Shown: positions 10,801-18,345, counted from the stretch's first letter. The stretch is DNA of 64,000 nt from JAAYPI01 sp963668615 (GCA_963668615.2 CAXXCL010000003.1:682001-746000); one strand, 5' to 3'. The notes: generated by a model from the sequence alone, not told the origin. Made by a program: numbers and translations.

Positions 10801-10881
10801 ACAAATCTAGCTAAAGGAATCTATGTTATACAGGTAAAAAGGTTATCGAGTATGGCAACCATCAAATGGATAAAAGAATAA
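7816..10881 (+). CDS. Secreted GH31 family glycoside hydrolase (alpha-glucosidase-like) with T9SS sorting domain
   Basis: This 1021-residue protein has a signal peptide (residues 1-22, ending VFSQ) and an N-terminal beta domain of about 150 residues that resembles a carbohydrate-binding module. A GH31 (beta/alpha)8 barrel and C-terminal beta domains follow. The nucleophile is predicted to be Asp524 in GGWWSDLGEPE and the acid/base Asp593 in FPWSGDIQ. The last ~80 residues (PTFMVYPNPGCNYF ... LAKGIYVIQVKR) form a T9SS type A sorting domain, so the enzyme should be exported across the outer membrane and held on or released from the surface. GH31 members usually cleave alpha-glucosides or alpha-xylosides; the exact substrate is not readable. 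It stands alone, without SusC/SusD neighbours. Confidence 0.9.
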   Translation: MNKRICTIILLTFSLSVNLVFSQIVTVTPESPTIYDTITLIYDASKGNGELTGNTSDVYMYTGVITTNSTSSSDWKHVISGWCENPDRAKMTSLGNNLYKITFDIQSFYGITNNETVLKLAFLFVSSDCSKVGRDTSGDIFYPLATNSSEYQSYQVNNDSLILNCINGQITITPYTSTIVNIFSSNTGATNKPSYSTVAEKNTVATTFTESNNLLKFSTDSIDVIINPTDLSFKFIYQKDTILKASQIYNFQSSGELITNLKTGERIYGTGSRAIDMDRRGQILDINNQAHYGYAWGNKDLNIALPVLTSSEHYALYFDNHSLATLDVGSTHSDELSYSFDTGQADLFVVVGNNYQSLSQKISYLTGYQPLPPIWSLGYIQSKFGYQTQSEATGIVNNILSAGFPLDALVLDLYWFGSQSTMGNLNWNSTNFPDPETMMTNFNQKGIKTILISEPYFTKNSDNYSYAAKQNFFAQNSNGNPYVLSGFWAGDAALLDIFNQDAEKWFWQFYKSRTSEGVGGWWSDLGEPESHPSDMIHTGGQTASEVHNIYALEWEKMLYSNWCNDFPDKRLFNLSRSGFVGMQRYSTFPWSGDIQRSFDGLKAQIPIMLSMGLTGIGYMHSDIGGFTGSGNDDELFSRWIEMGAFVPILRIHGTGIETAPTAYGANATACALSYIKLRYKLLPYNYTLAYENSKFGIPLARPMDFYEPQNSDLQNINDQYFWGNEFIIAPVVSQGQTQRPVNLPKGNWIEYNSLKSYSGPGSFTMSSPIQNIPILVKAGSFIPTVRNLKNTSGYKADTLFVQYFPDENVPVSEFTLYDDDKTSPKSLFTNSYQLITFSGQYTSSDAEITINSTGNGYTQMPVTRQLFFEIFRMKDSPQSVSVNSMPVNQYSSLNDLLKNPSGFYLDPNESKLYVHVPFSNEETTIQLSNLTINAINENTANAPTFMVYPNPGCNYFIVQPENYSNEQIIISIYSLQGSLIKQVETTMNQPMQINTTNLAKGIYVIQVKRLSSMATIKWIKE

Positions 10882-11106
10882 ATGGAGTTTTAAATTAAGG
10901 AGTCAATGATAAACAGATAATTCACGAACATTGTCCTCCGAAGAATAGTTCGACGTTTTCGAAAAAAAAATAAAAGTGGCAAAAAGTATCGATTATTGTA
11001 AATCACTAATATTTTGTATGTGGAACGATTCCCATTTATTTTGAAAAATGCTACACAAAACACTTATTTCGCAACAAAAATAACATTTTATATAAAACCC
11101 AACAGC

Positions 11107-11137
11107 TTGAAGCAGATAAAAATTATTATTACCTTTG
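11107..11137 (+). promoter_or_regulatory. Bacteroidetes-type promoter of trpS
   Basis: TTG at 11107-11109 and TACCTTTG at 11130-11137 are separated by 20 bases, matching the primary sigma consensus of this phylum. The -7 box covers a TTG codon at 11135 that would extend the trpS frame, so translation must begin downstream at ATG 11162. Confidence 0.8.
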
Positions 11138-11161
11138 CACCACAAAAAAGCACAAATTGAT

Positions 11162-12157
11162 ATGGAAACTGTACTTAGTGGTATTCGTCCGACAGGAAAT
11201 TTACACCTCGGCAATTATTTTGGAGCACTCCGCAATTTTATTAAAATGCAAGAAGAATACAATTGCTATTTCTTTATTGCCGATTTACACTCACTTACGA
11301 CACATCCAACACCCACCGATTTACACGGAAACGTAAAACAAATATTGGTAGAATATCTTGCTGCAGGTTTAGACCCTGAAAAAGCAACTTTATACGTACA
11401 AAGTGATGTTCTTGAAGTAGTAGAACTTTATATGTACCTAAACATGAATGCCTATTTGGGCGAATTGGAACGTTGTACCTCTTTCAAAGAAAAAATACGG
11501 AAACATCCCAACAATGTTAATGCAGGATTATTAACCTATCCTACCCTCATGGCTGCGGACATTTTGATTCACAAAGCCACTAAGGTACCCGTTGGAAAAG
11601 ACCAAGAGCAACATCTGGAAATGACCCGTACTTTTGCTAACCGCTTTAACAGAATGTACAACACAACCTGTTTCCCGGAACCACAAGCTTTTAATTTCGG
11701 GGAGGATTTAATAAAAATACCGGGACTAAACGGAAGTGGGAAAATGGGCAAATCAGAAGGTGAAGGAAACGCTATCTTTTTGGCAGATGACGCTAACACT
11801 ATTCGCAAAAAAGTAATGCGTGCAGTTACCGATGCCGGTCCAACGGAAATGAACCAACAAAAACCGGAAGCCATCGAAAATTTGTTCACCCTATTAAACG
11901 TAGTTTCTAAGAAAGAAACGGTAGACTTTTTTGACGAAGCATATAACAACTGTTCTATCAGATACGGAGATTTAAAAAAACAATTAGCCGAAGATATTAT
12001 TGCTTTCACCGCTCCTTTTTACGAAAGAATACAATCAATATCAAACGACAATAAATACTTGAAAAAAGTAGCAGAAATGGGGGCTGAAAAAGCTAGAGAA
12101 AGTGCTTCTAAAACGATAAAAGAAGTGCGTCAAATAATTGGATTTAAATCCTTTTAA
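11162..12157 (+). CDS. trpS: Tryptophanyl-tRNA synthetase
   Basis: This 331-residue class I synthetase charges tRNA-Trp in the cytoplasm. The HIGH-type motif is HLGN (residues 15-18, in TGNLHLGNYFG) and the KMSKS-type loop is GKMGKSEGEG near residue 195, both ATP-binding. The start at ATG 11162 (METVLSGIRPTGN) matches the family and lies just after a promoter -7 box, which rules out the in-frame TTG 27 bases upstream. A strong hairpin terminator follows the stop at 12171-12200, so the gene is probably monocistronic. Confidence 0.96.
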   Translation: METVLSGIRPTGNLHLGNYFGALRNFIKMQEEYNCYFFIADLHSLTTHPTPTDLHGNVKQILVEYLAAGLDPEKATLYVQSDVLEVVELYMYLNMNAYLGELERCTSFKEKIRKHPNNVNAGLLTYPTLMAADILIHKATKVPVGKDQEQHLEMTRTFANRFNRMYNTTCFPEPQAFNFGEDLIKIPGLNGSGKMGKSEGEGNAIFLADDANTIRKKVMRAVTDAGPTEMNQQKPEAIENLFTLLNVVSKKETVDFFDEAYNNCSIRYGDLKKQLAEDIIAFTAPFYERIQSISNDNKYLKKVAEMGAEKARESASKTIKEVRQIIGFKSF

Positions 12158-12170
12158 TATTAATAAAAAA

Positions 12171-12200
12171 ACACGTTGTAACATTACAACGTGTTTTTTT
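12171..12200. terminator. Bidirectional intrinsic terminator
   Basis: ACACGTTGTA at 12171-12180 pairs perfectly with TACAACGTGT at 12185-12194 around a 4-base loop. A-rich sequence lies before it and a T-run after it. It can serve trpS on the plus strand and the converging PAP2 gene on the minus strand. Confidence 0.9.
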
Positions 12201-12218
12201 TGTCTTATGTAACAAGCA

Positions 12219-12869
12219 TTAATTAGTCTTTTTCCATCTTAGTATGGAATGATCTCCCCACTCCTTGCTGTCAAAAAACAAAGGATATAAACAACTTACC
12301 ACCAACACGCCTATAAAAGACCCTGCCAGCGTATCTTGCAAAAAATGTTGAGACAAGTAGATGCGTGAATAACCTGTTAGAAGAGCCAAAAGAAAAAGGA
12401 CAACCTTCCAATTTCTATTTCTTATCATCGTGGCTAAACCGAACAAAAAAGCAAAGGCAGCCATCGTATGTCCTGAGGGAAAACTGTTCCACGAATTCAA
12501 ACTGACACCCTCCGCTACATGAAGTTGAATACCAAGTTTTTCAAAAAACAACTTAGGCCTCTCCGCACGAAAAAAACTCTTTAAGCTAGAAGATATAACC
12601 GTCCCAACCAACAGAGCCGCGAGTAAAAACGACGCTTTCCTGACATTGAAAAACAAAATTACACCTGCGACAACAAAAGGAACAGTTTCGCCCATTTGGG
12701 TGTAATACCTAAAAAAAACATCCGCAACAGGACTATTCAGTCTATTAGAGAAAAGATGAATATCCGCTTTGGATATGCTCAAAACAAGAGCCAAACCCAC
12801 ACACCACACCACGATGGTTGGATACACGAAAGCTCCATTTTCTTTTATAAATTGGTTCAACTTCTTCAT
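12219..12869 (-). CDS. PAP2-family membrane phosphatase
   Basis: This 216-residue, multi-pass membrane protein carries the three signature motifs of the PAP2/lipid phosphate phosphatase family: KSFFRAERP (K-x6-RP), FPSGHTMA (PSGH) and SRIYLSQHFLQD (SR-x5-H-x3-D). Members dephosphorylate undecaprenyl pyrophosphate, phosphatidic acid or lipid A phosphates on the periplasmic face; the substrate here is not determined. The start at 12869 (MKKLNQFIKENG) gives an ATGA overlap with the stop of the upstream mnmD-like gene, which is why I prefer it to a longer frame starting at 12974. Confidence 0.88.
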   Translation of the reverse strand: MKKLNQFIKENGAFVYPTIVVWCVGLALVLSISKADIHLFSNRLNSPVADVFFRYYTQMGETVPFVVAGVILFFNVRKASFLLAALLVGTVISSSLKSFFRAERPKLFFEKLGIQLHVAEGVSLNSWNSFPSGHTMAAFAFLFGLATMIRNRNWKVVLFLLALLTGYSRIYLSQHFLQDTLAGSFIGVLVVSCLYPLFFDSKEWGDHSILRWKKTN

Positions 12870-13525
12870 GGTTTTCTTGCTCTTAGTATTTCTCTTTTCC
12901 CGATAGGTCCCGGCAATCTCTCCACTAAAAAACCGACTTGCTGTAGCAAGCGTCTGACACTGCCCTTTGCACAATAAGTGGTCAAAATAGCCCCCGAATT
13001 ACAGGCTGCAAAGATACATGAAAAAACCTCTTCCGACCACATTTCAGGTTGTTTTTCAGGAGAAAAAGCATCAAAGAAAACCAAATCATACTTGAACCTA
13101 TTGACAAAAGTATATTTCGTGAGATCTGCTTGTATTTTATGCAAAACAAAATTGGCATCTATAATAACCTCCTGATTCCAAGGAGCAAAATGCATTCTCT
13201 CAAAAAAAGGTCTATCTGCAAAAGACATCTGTTCCGGGAAATTAAGCAAAATAGCCTCCTTTGGATCAATGGGATACAATTCCAACGAAGTATAATTAAT
13301 TGCTGTATTTCCTTTTGCAAGGAAAGAGGCAAAAGCATTCAGCCCTGTGCCGAAACCAATTTCCAACACATTGATTTTTTGCTTCTTACATTGTTTTAAG
13401 CCTGCTTCAATAAAAATATGCTCAGACTCCTGAACTGCTCCATTCACAGAATGATAGTGTTCATCTATTTGAGGCACAAAAAGTGTATGAGACCCATCAG
13501 CAGTAACGAATTTTTCAGTTTGCAT
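12866..13525 (-). CDS. mnmD: tRNA U34 methyltransferase, MnmD-like
   Basis: This 219-residue protein matches the methyltransferase half of MnmC (family DUF752), which exists as a stand-alone enzyme called MnmD in many bacteria. It has the S-adenosylmethionine loop VLEIGFGTGLNAF and the downstream motif YDLVFFDAFSPEKQPEMW that defines the family. The role is the final methylation of aminomethyl-uridine at the tRNA wobble position to mnm5(s2)U. No FAD-dependent MnmC oxidase domain is attached. The gene is translationally coupled (ATGA) to the PAP2 gene downstream, with no obvious functional link. Confidence 0.88.
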   Translation of the reverse strand: MQTEKFVTADGSHTLFVPQIDEHYHSVNGAVQESEHIFIEAGLKQCKKQKINVLEIGFGTGLNAFASFLAKGNTAINYTSLELYPIDPKEAILLNFPEQMSFADRPFFERMHFAPWNQEVIIDANFVLHKIQADLTKYTFVNRFKYDLVFFDAFSPEKQPEMWSEEVFSCIFAACNSGAILTTYCAKGSVRRLLQQVGFLVERLPGPIGKREILRARKP

Positions 13526-13615
13526 AAACAGTTAAAATCGCTACCTAATAATAAGTAGGTAACAATTTTTTTTAAGTGATAATTTAAAATTTGTTTTCAT
13601 TATTTCGAAGTAAGA

Positions 13616-13678
13616 TTGAGGATGTTTGCACATTAAATCTACTTTAAAATTTCTTAAGTAGTAATAGTGCATCCTCAA
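13616..13678. repeat. Long interrupted inverted repeat in the mnmD-rubrerythrin spacer
   Basis: TTGAGGATG at 13616-13624 pairs with CATCCTCAA at 13670-13678. CAC/GTG extends the stem past a 4-base bulge, and an inner stem CTACTT (13639-13644)/AAGTAG (13656-13661) closes the loop. No T-run follows on either strand. A second small palindrome, TACCTA/TAGGTA, lies at 13542-13561. The structure may stabilise or process the rubrerythrin transcript, or be a small RNA. Confidence 0.55.
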
Positions 13679-13748
13679 TTATCGCAAGATCCAATAAGCT
13701 TTTACTTTTTACAACTTTTGTTTAAAACCAAATCAAAAACGGTTGTTT

Positions 13749-14327
13749 TTAATAATTTTCTTCCCTTATTTGCATAAATGACTTTGGATGCAAGCAGGCA
13801 GGACACATCTCAAGAGCCTTTTCTGATTCATACACGTACCCGCAATTCAAACATTTCCACCACACCTTACCATCTTTCACAAACACTGTATCTTCGGATA
13901 GGTTTTGTAAAAGTTTGAGATACCTGCGTTCATGTTCCATCTCAACCTTAGTTATCATATTAAATGCTTTCGCAATTTCCAAGAAGCCTTCTTCTTTAGC
14001 AATCTCTCCAAACAGTGGATACAGAATGGAATATTCTTCGTGCTCGCCTTCAGCTGCAGCTTTCAAATTTTCTTTAGTTGTTCCTATAATTCCCGCGGGA
14101 TAAGAAGCCGTGATTTCTGTCATGCCGCCTTCCAGAAATTTGAAGAACCGTTTGGCATGTTCCTTTTCTTGATTGGCAGTTTCTTGAAAAATGGCAGCTA
14201 TTTGTTCATAACCTTCTTTTCTCGCAACACTCGCAAAGAATTCATACCGGTTGCGAGCCTGAGACTCTCCGGCAAATGATTTTAACAAATTTTGTTCCGT
14301 TTTTGTTCCTTTCAATGATTCAGTCAT
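13749..14327 (-). CDS. Rubrerythrin
   Basis: This 192-residue non-haem di-iron peroxidase reduces hydrogen peroxide in the cytoplasm of anaerobes. The ferritin-like four-helix part starts SLKGTKTEQNLLKSFAGES and carries the Glu/His metal ligands (QETANQEKEHAKRF, VEMEHERRYLKLL). The C-terminal rubredoxin-like domain has CLNCGY and CPAC cysteine pairs. I place the start at the second ATG, MTESLKG, because family members begin close to this motif; ATG at 14336 is also possible. It lies just downstream of the flavin reductase-rubredoxin gene, its likely electron donor. Confidence 0.93.
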   Translation of the reverse strand: MTESLKGTKTEQNLLKSFAGESQARNRYEFFASVARKEGYEQIAAIFQETANQEKEHAKRFFKFLEGGMTEITASYPAGIIGTTKENLKAAAEGEHEEYSILYPLFGEIAKEEGFLEIAKAFNMITKVEMEHERRYLKLLQNLSEDTVFVKDGKVWWKCLNCGYVYESEKALEMCPACLHPKSFMQIREENY

Positions 14328-14343
14328 AATTGTCAATTTTTAA

Positions 14344-15024
14344 TTATATTTCAATAAAATCAGTTTTCTCTGCACCACAAAGAGGACAAGTCCAATCTTC
14401 CGGCAATTCTTTAAATTTCACTTCTTCTTTTGCCTCATCATAAATATATCCACAAATCGTACATTTATATTGCTTCAAACGAATCTCCTCCTGCATCTTT
14501 AGTTCTAATTTCGATGCATCAATATATGTCGGAGCATTTTTAGGAGAAAAGGCATGTTTCACTTGTCTATAATATTGATAGGTAATGGGTTCTTTCGAAT
14601 CATCAATTATTTCAGCATTTAACAAATCTCCAATAAACATATAATGAGTCCCTACATCAATCGTATCAACCAACTTACATTCTAAAAATGCCACTCCCGA
14701 ATCTAACACAATCGGGGTTCCGGTTTGTCCATACTTAACATTGAATCCTCTCATTTTATCAATATCCCGACCACTTTGATATCCAAATATAGAAAATAGT
14801 TGAGGTTGAGTATTTATTTCCAAAATTGAAGCCGAAAAAGCTCCGGTTTTTTGTATCAATTCAGAGGTATAATTATTTTTATTGCAACAGACAGCAAATT
14901 TCACGGGTTCAGATGCTACTTGAAATACAGTATTTGCAATAAATCCATTTCCTTTTTCTTTATTGCCGGAACATACGACGTATATTCCATAAGAAACTTT
15001 GAATAATGCTTGAGAATTTATCAT
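14344..15024 (-). CDS. Flavin reductase-rubredoxin fusion (high-molecular-weight rubredoxin type)
   Basis: This protein of about 226 residues joins an N-terminal FMN-binding flavin-reductase-like domain (residues 1-165, ALFKVSYGIYVVCSGNKEKG) to a C-terminal rubredoxin (CTICGYIYDE ... CPLCGAEKTDF) with a complete Cys4 iron site. The same architecture is known from Hrb of acetogens, which passes electrons from NAD(P)H to peroxide- or NO-reducing proteins. The stop lies 7-16 bases from the rubrerythrin start, so the pair is almost certainly one transcript forming an NAD(P)H-peroxide reduction chain. Start chosen at MINSQALFKVSYG; 15036 is an alternative. Confidence 0.9.
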   Translation of the reverse strand: MINSQALFKVSYGIYVVCSGNKEKGNGFIANTVFQVASEPVKFAVCCNKNNYTSELIQKTGAFSASILEINTQPQLFSIFGYQSGRDIDKMRGFNVKYGQTGTPIVLDSGVAFLECKLVDTIDVGTHYMFIGDLLNAEIIDDSKEPITYQYYRQVKHAFSPKNAPTYIDASKLELKMQEEIRLKQYKCTICGYIYDEAKEEVKFKELPEDWTCPLCGAEKTDFIEI

Positions 15025-15102
15025 AAAATCAACCAATTAACATGAATTTAGCCTCAAATTACCTATTATCAATTCTTTTACCATTCTGAATTCTACATCT
15101 AT

Positions 15103-15606
15103 TTAATCTTTTGCTGATTTTTCCAATTCCAAGGCTTCTTTATAGGGCACACCAAAATAACGACAGGTAATTTTATCCGGTTTTACTCGCCATATTTTCA
15201 CGTTGTTCACAGCAGGAGCAGAGTAAGAAAAATCACGTTGGGTATAGTGTTTCATAATGCAATTCAGTGCCTTTATTTTTTCTTCTGTGTTTTCTTCGAA
15301 AACAGCTTTACCAAAACAAATTACCGATTTTGAACGCATTACATACGTGCAAGCCACATCCTCAAATTGATTTACCAAGGACGCTTGATGGCAAAAAGTG
15401 ATACAAATTTTTGGATTTTTAGCCAGGATATCTGTCTTTTTTCCTTGTTGAGATGAATGTAAAAAAAATTCTCCATTTTCATACCCGAAATTCATAGGGA
15501 AAACATAAGGAAAACCTTCCTCATCAGCTACACCCACAAAACAAAAAGGACAACTGCGAATTATCTCTTCTATTTTTTCGAAATTATTTATACAAACTGT
15601 CTTCAT
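15103..15606 (-). CDS. Pyridoxamine 5'-phosphate oxidase-like split-barrel flavoprotein (NimA-like)
   Basis: This 167-residue protein has the FMN-binding split beta-barrel fold. FCFVGVADEEGFPYVFPMNF is the first strand pair, and FFLHSSQQGKKTDIL is the flavin phosphate-binding stretch. Related proteins include the Nim nitroimidazole-resistance proteins and haem- or flavin-binding stress proteins. The start at MKTVCINNFEKIEE is preferred because the upstream 22 codons are atypical. It precedes the flavin reductase-rubredoxin and rubrerythrin genes on the same strand (79 bases between stop and next start), which suggests a joint oxidative or nitrosative defence role. Confidence 0.82.
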   Translation of the reverse strand: MKTVCINNFEKIEEIIRSCPFCFVGVADEEGFPYVFPMNFGYENGEFFLHSSQQGKKTDILAKNPKICITFCHQASLVNQFEDVACTYVMRSKSVICFGKAVFEENTEEKIKALNCIMKHYTQRDFSYSAPAVNNVKIWRVKPDKITCRYFGVPYKEALELEKSAKD

Positions 15607-15908
15607 AAACACATACTTACTTGAAAAATCTATTAGTGCGAATCTATACATTTTTAGGGTAATATCAAACAAATAAATAAAAATTTATTTTTCAAAAAAA
15701 TGATACATAAGGAACACCTTTCCATAAAAAATTACGTTTATCTGACGTAAAAAAAATTCAAAATACAAATAAATGTAAAAAAAATATTTATTTTTGTCCG
15801 AGACTTGTGTTTTAGGATGTATCGGTTTTATATGTCCTCACCTTGTTGGGTATAAATTTCTATTTTCCCATTATTTAATTTTGCCGACTCAGAAAAAAGA
15901 TATAGCGT
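15607..15908. promoter_or_regulatory. Divergent A/T-rich control region
   Basis: These 302 bases separate the split-barrel gene (minus) from the T9SS cargo gene (plus). TATTTTTG at 15789-15796 fits the -7 element for the plus-strand gene. TTACGT at 15732-15737 and ACGTAA at 15745-15750 form a perfect interrupted palindrome that could bind a dimeric regulator serving either gene. No gene is seen. Confidence 0.4.
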
Positions 15909-16709
15909 ATGAAAAAATGTACATTAACCTTTTTAATTATTTGCACAACAACGCTGTTATCAGCACAAACTGCAAAATATTCATTGTTCTCCAATGTTGG
16001 TAGTAAGTCTGCAACTTCCGAAAGTTTACTCAAAAACTTACGTACGGTGAACTCTTTTGAGGAAGTCAGCTTGTTGATCTTTAATAATGCAGCCAGTACT
16101 GTTACAGATAAAACACGTATCCGTTTAAAAGAAAGCTATACGACAGACTTTGTAATTGGTGATGACGCCATTAAAATGATGAGCTTAAATGCAGAAGTTC
16201 CTCAAATATACACGGTAACAGGGAACTATCAATATTCCGCGAATGCTTTACCAACAAGCATTACAGAAGTTAGTTTAGTTGCCAAATTGATGAAAGCTGG
16301 GACATACACAATTACGATGGAGAACCTGACGACAGTACCAAGCTATAGTAAAGTTTTATTAGTAGATGGAACAAGTGAAACAAACCTATTGGAGGGAAAT
16401 TACACCACTACGGTATCCGGAGCATTAACAAAAAATTTAAAAATAAAACTTGTTAAAAAGGCAACTACGGAAATAGGAACTACAGCGACAGAAAATGGCA
16501 TAGAAGTAAACACTGTTAATAAAGGAATTTATATCAAAGGGTTGGATGGAAATGCTCAAGTAAATGTATATAATTTATCCGGACAATTGGTACAATCATT
16601 CAATGGTGTAGCAAATAATGAGATATTGATTCTTGGGAACAAAGGAATAAATGTATTGAACATAATTACAGACACGCAGACAGCACAGACGAAAGTCTTA
16701 ATTAAGTAA
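15909..16709 (+). CDS. Secreted protein with T9SS type A-like C-terminal domain, function unknown
   Basis: This 266-residue protein has a clear signal peptide (MKKCTLTFLIICTTTLLSAQ). Its central ~170 residues are beta-rich (YSLFSNVGSKSATSESLLKN ... ENLTTVPSYSKVLLVDG) and I do not recognise them. The C-terminal 70 residues, with GIYIKGLDGNAQVNVYNLSG and a terminal KVLIK, have the shape of a T9SS type A sorting domain. It should reach the cell surface through the Por secretion system. The next gene, a 67-residue sorting-signal protein, starts 13 bases downstream, so the two are probably one operon. Confidence 0.75.
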   Translation: MKKCTLTFLIICTTTLLSAQTAKYSLFSNVGSKSATSESLLKNLRTVNSFEEVSLLIFNNAASTVTDKTRIRLKESYTTDFVIGDDAIKMMSLNAEVPQIYTVTGNYQYSANALPTSITEVSLVAKLMKAGTYTITMENLTTVPSYSKVLLVDGTSETNLLEGNYTTTVSGALTKNLKIKLVKKATTEIGTTATENGIEVNTVNKGIYIKGLDGNAQVNVYNLSGQLVQSFNGVANNEILILGNKGINVLNIITDTQTAQTKVLIK

Positions 16710-16722
16710 AAAAAAACGAAAA

Positions 16723-16926
16723 ATGATGAAAAAGACAGTATTTGCAATAGGTTTCTTCTTTATGAGTATGCTACTGGCATTCGGACAAGCACCCGTATTG
16801 CCGGGTGACCCTTTAGCCGGAGGCGGAGTAGGAGTACCCTTGGATGGAGGAGTCTTATTAGGAATTTTAGCGGGAGCGAGTATTTTTGTCGCTTTTGTGA
16901 AAAACAAAAAGAATAAGAAAGAGTAA
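16723..16926 (+). CDS. 67-residue protein with signal peptide and PID-CTERM-like sorting tail
   Basis: This tiny protein is almost entirely targeting information. An N-terminal signal peptide (core VFAIGFFFMSMLLAFGQ) is followed by about 20 residues rich in Gly and Pro. The C-terminus reads PLDGG, then a transmembrane stretch LLGILAGASIFVAFV, then the basic tail KNKKNKKE. Motif, helix and positive tail are the layout of exosortase-type sorting signals, and PxDGG resembles the PID-CTERM domain of Bacteroidota. An exosortase-family protease is encoded 13 kb away in this window. What the short mature part does is unknown. The second ATG (16726) is an equally good start. Confidence 0.78.
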   Translation: MMKKTVFAIGFFFMSMLLAFGQAPVLPGDPLAGGGVGVPLDGGVLLGILAGASIFVAFVKNKKNKKE

Positions 16927-16956
16927 AAACACTCAAAAGATCTTGAACAAAAAAAA

Positions 16957-16986
16957 GCCATCAGAAATAAATCTGATGGCTTTTTT
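16957..16986. terminator. Bidirectional terminator between PID-CTERM-like gene and enolase
   Basis: GCCATCAGA at 16957-16965 pairs with TCTGATGGC at 16972-16980. An A-run lies on the left and TTTTTT at 16981-16986 on the right, so it works for both converging transcripts. Confidence 0.93.
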
Positions 16987-17007
16987 AGTTGGTTTAAATT
17001 TGACCTA

Positions 17008-18285
17008 TTATTTTTTGTAACCATAAACAGCTAAATCGCCTAATTCTTCTTCAATACGAAGTAATTGGTTGTATTTAGCCATACGGTCAGAACGGCTCAA
17101 AGAACCGGTTTTGATTTGACCTGAATTTGTTGCTACAGCAATATCGGCAATAGTGGCATCTTCAGTTTCACCTGAACGGTGAGAAGTTACTGAAGTATAA
17201 CCGGCACGGTGAGCCATTTCAATAGCATCTAATGTTTCAGATAAAGAACCAATTTGGTTTACTTTAATCAAAATGGAATTAGCACAACCTAAGTCAATAC
17301 CTTTTTTCAAGAAATCGACATTGGTAACGAACAAGTCATCTCCTACTAATTGACATTTGCTTCCAAGTTTGTCAGTTAACAATTTCCATCCTTCCCAATC
17401 GTTTTCGCTCATACCATCTTCAATTGAATCAATAGGATATTTGCTTACTAATTCAGCTAAATAATCCGCTTGTTGAGCAGAAGTTCTTTTTGCTCCGGTA
17501 GCCCCTTCAAATTTTGAATAATCGTAGATGCCATTTGAATAAAATTCTGAAGAAGCACAGTCCAAACCAATCATTACATCAACCCCTGGCTTGTATCCTG
17601 CTTTTGAAATCGCTGCTATGATTGATTCCAAAGCATCTTCCGTTCCTTTCAATACAGGAGCAAAACCTCCTTCATCACCTACTGCGGTACTAAGACCACG
17701 ATCGTGAAGTACTTTTTTCAATGAATGGAAAACTTCAGCACCCATACGCAATCCTTCTTTGAAAGAAGGAGCTCCAACCGGACGAATCATAAATTCTTGG
17801 AATGCGATAGGAGCATCTGAGTGAGAACCTCCATTAATAATGTTCATCATAGGCACCGGCAACACAAATGTATTTGTTCCACCGATATAACGGTATAAAG
17901 GCATATCAAGATAAGCAGCAGCAGCTTTAGCAACAGCTAGAGAAACACCTAAAATAGCATTTGCACCTAATTTGGATTTTGTTTTAGTACCATCCAATGC
18001 AATCATTTTTTTGTCAATGGCACGTTGTTGTAAAGTGCTCATTCCAATTATGGCGGGAGCAATTACTTTATTTACGTTATTAACAGCTTTTTGAACTCCT
18101 TTACCTAGATAACGACCTTTGTCACCATCGCGTAACTCGATAGCTTCGTTTTCACCTGTTGAAGCTCCCGATGGAACTGCTGCACGTCCCATTATTCCGG
18201 ATTCCAATAAAACATCTACTTCTACAGTAGGATTACCCCTTGAATCAAGAATTTCACGGGCTACAATTTTTTCAATTTTACTCAT
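17008..18285 (-). CDS. eno: Enolase
   Basis: This 425-residue glycolytic enzyme interconverts 2-phosphoglycerate and phosphoenolpyruvate. The full-length family pattern is present: EIVAREILDSRGNPTVEVDV at the start, catalytic-loop GASTGENEA, the glutamate in VGDEGGFAP, the signature ILIKVNQIGSLSETLDAI and the substrate-binding SHRSGETEDATIADIAVA. A -7 element lies about 60 bases upstream at 18346-18353. It shares a bidirectional terminator with the gene on its right in transcription and appears monocistronic. Confidence 0.98.
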   Translation of the reverse strand: MSKIEKIVAREILDSRGNPTVEVDVLLESGIMGRAAVPSGASTGENEAIELRDGDKGRYLGKGVQKAVNNVNKVIAPAIIGMSTLQQRAIDKKMIALDGTKTKSKLGANAILGVSLAVAKAAAAYLDMPLYRYIGGTNTFVLPVPMMNIINGGSHSDAPIAFQEFMIRPVGAPSFKEGLRMGAEVFHSLKKVLHDRGLSTAVGDEGGFAPVLKGTEDALESIIAAISKAGYKPGVDVMIGLDCASSEFYSNGIYDYSKFEGATGAKRTSAQQADYLAELVSKYPIDSIEDGMSENDWEGWKLLTDKLGSKCQLVGDDLFVTNVDFLKKGIDLGCANSILIKVNQIGSLSETLDAIEMAHRAGYTSVTSHRSGETEDATIADIAVATNSGQIKTGSLSRSDRMAKYNQLLRIEEELGDLAVYGYKK

Positions 18286-18345
18286 TGTTGTTGTTTTTTT
18301 ATAAATTGATATTATCTTAAATTATTTTTTTGCTTTTTAGACTCA

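Noticed and set aside
11135..11161. Longer trpS start at TTG 11135
   Set aside because: The codon lies inside the promoter -7 element TACCTTTG and would not be transcribed.
12870..12974. Longer PAP2 start at 12974
   Set aside because: The extension reads through the end of mnmD in another frame; the ATGA overlap at 12869 gives a natural start before the first membrane helix.
16698..17024. 108-codon minus-strand frame across the PID-CTERM-like gene and terminator
   Set aside because: It is antisense to a better-supported gene and crosses a bidirectional terminator; its Pro/Lys-rich content mirrors the Gly-rich coding strand.
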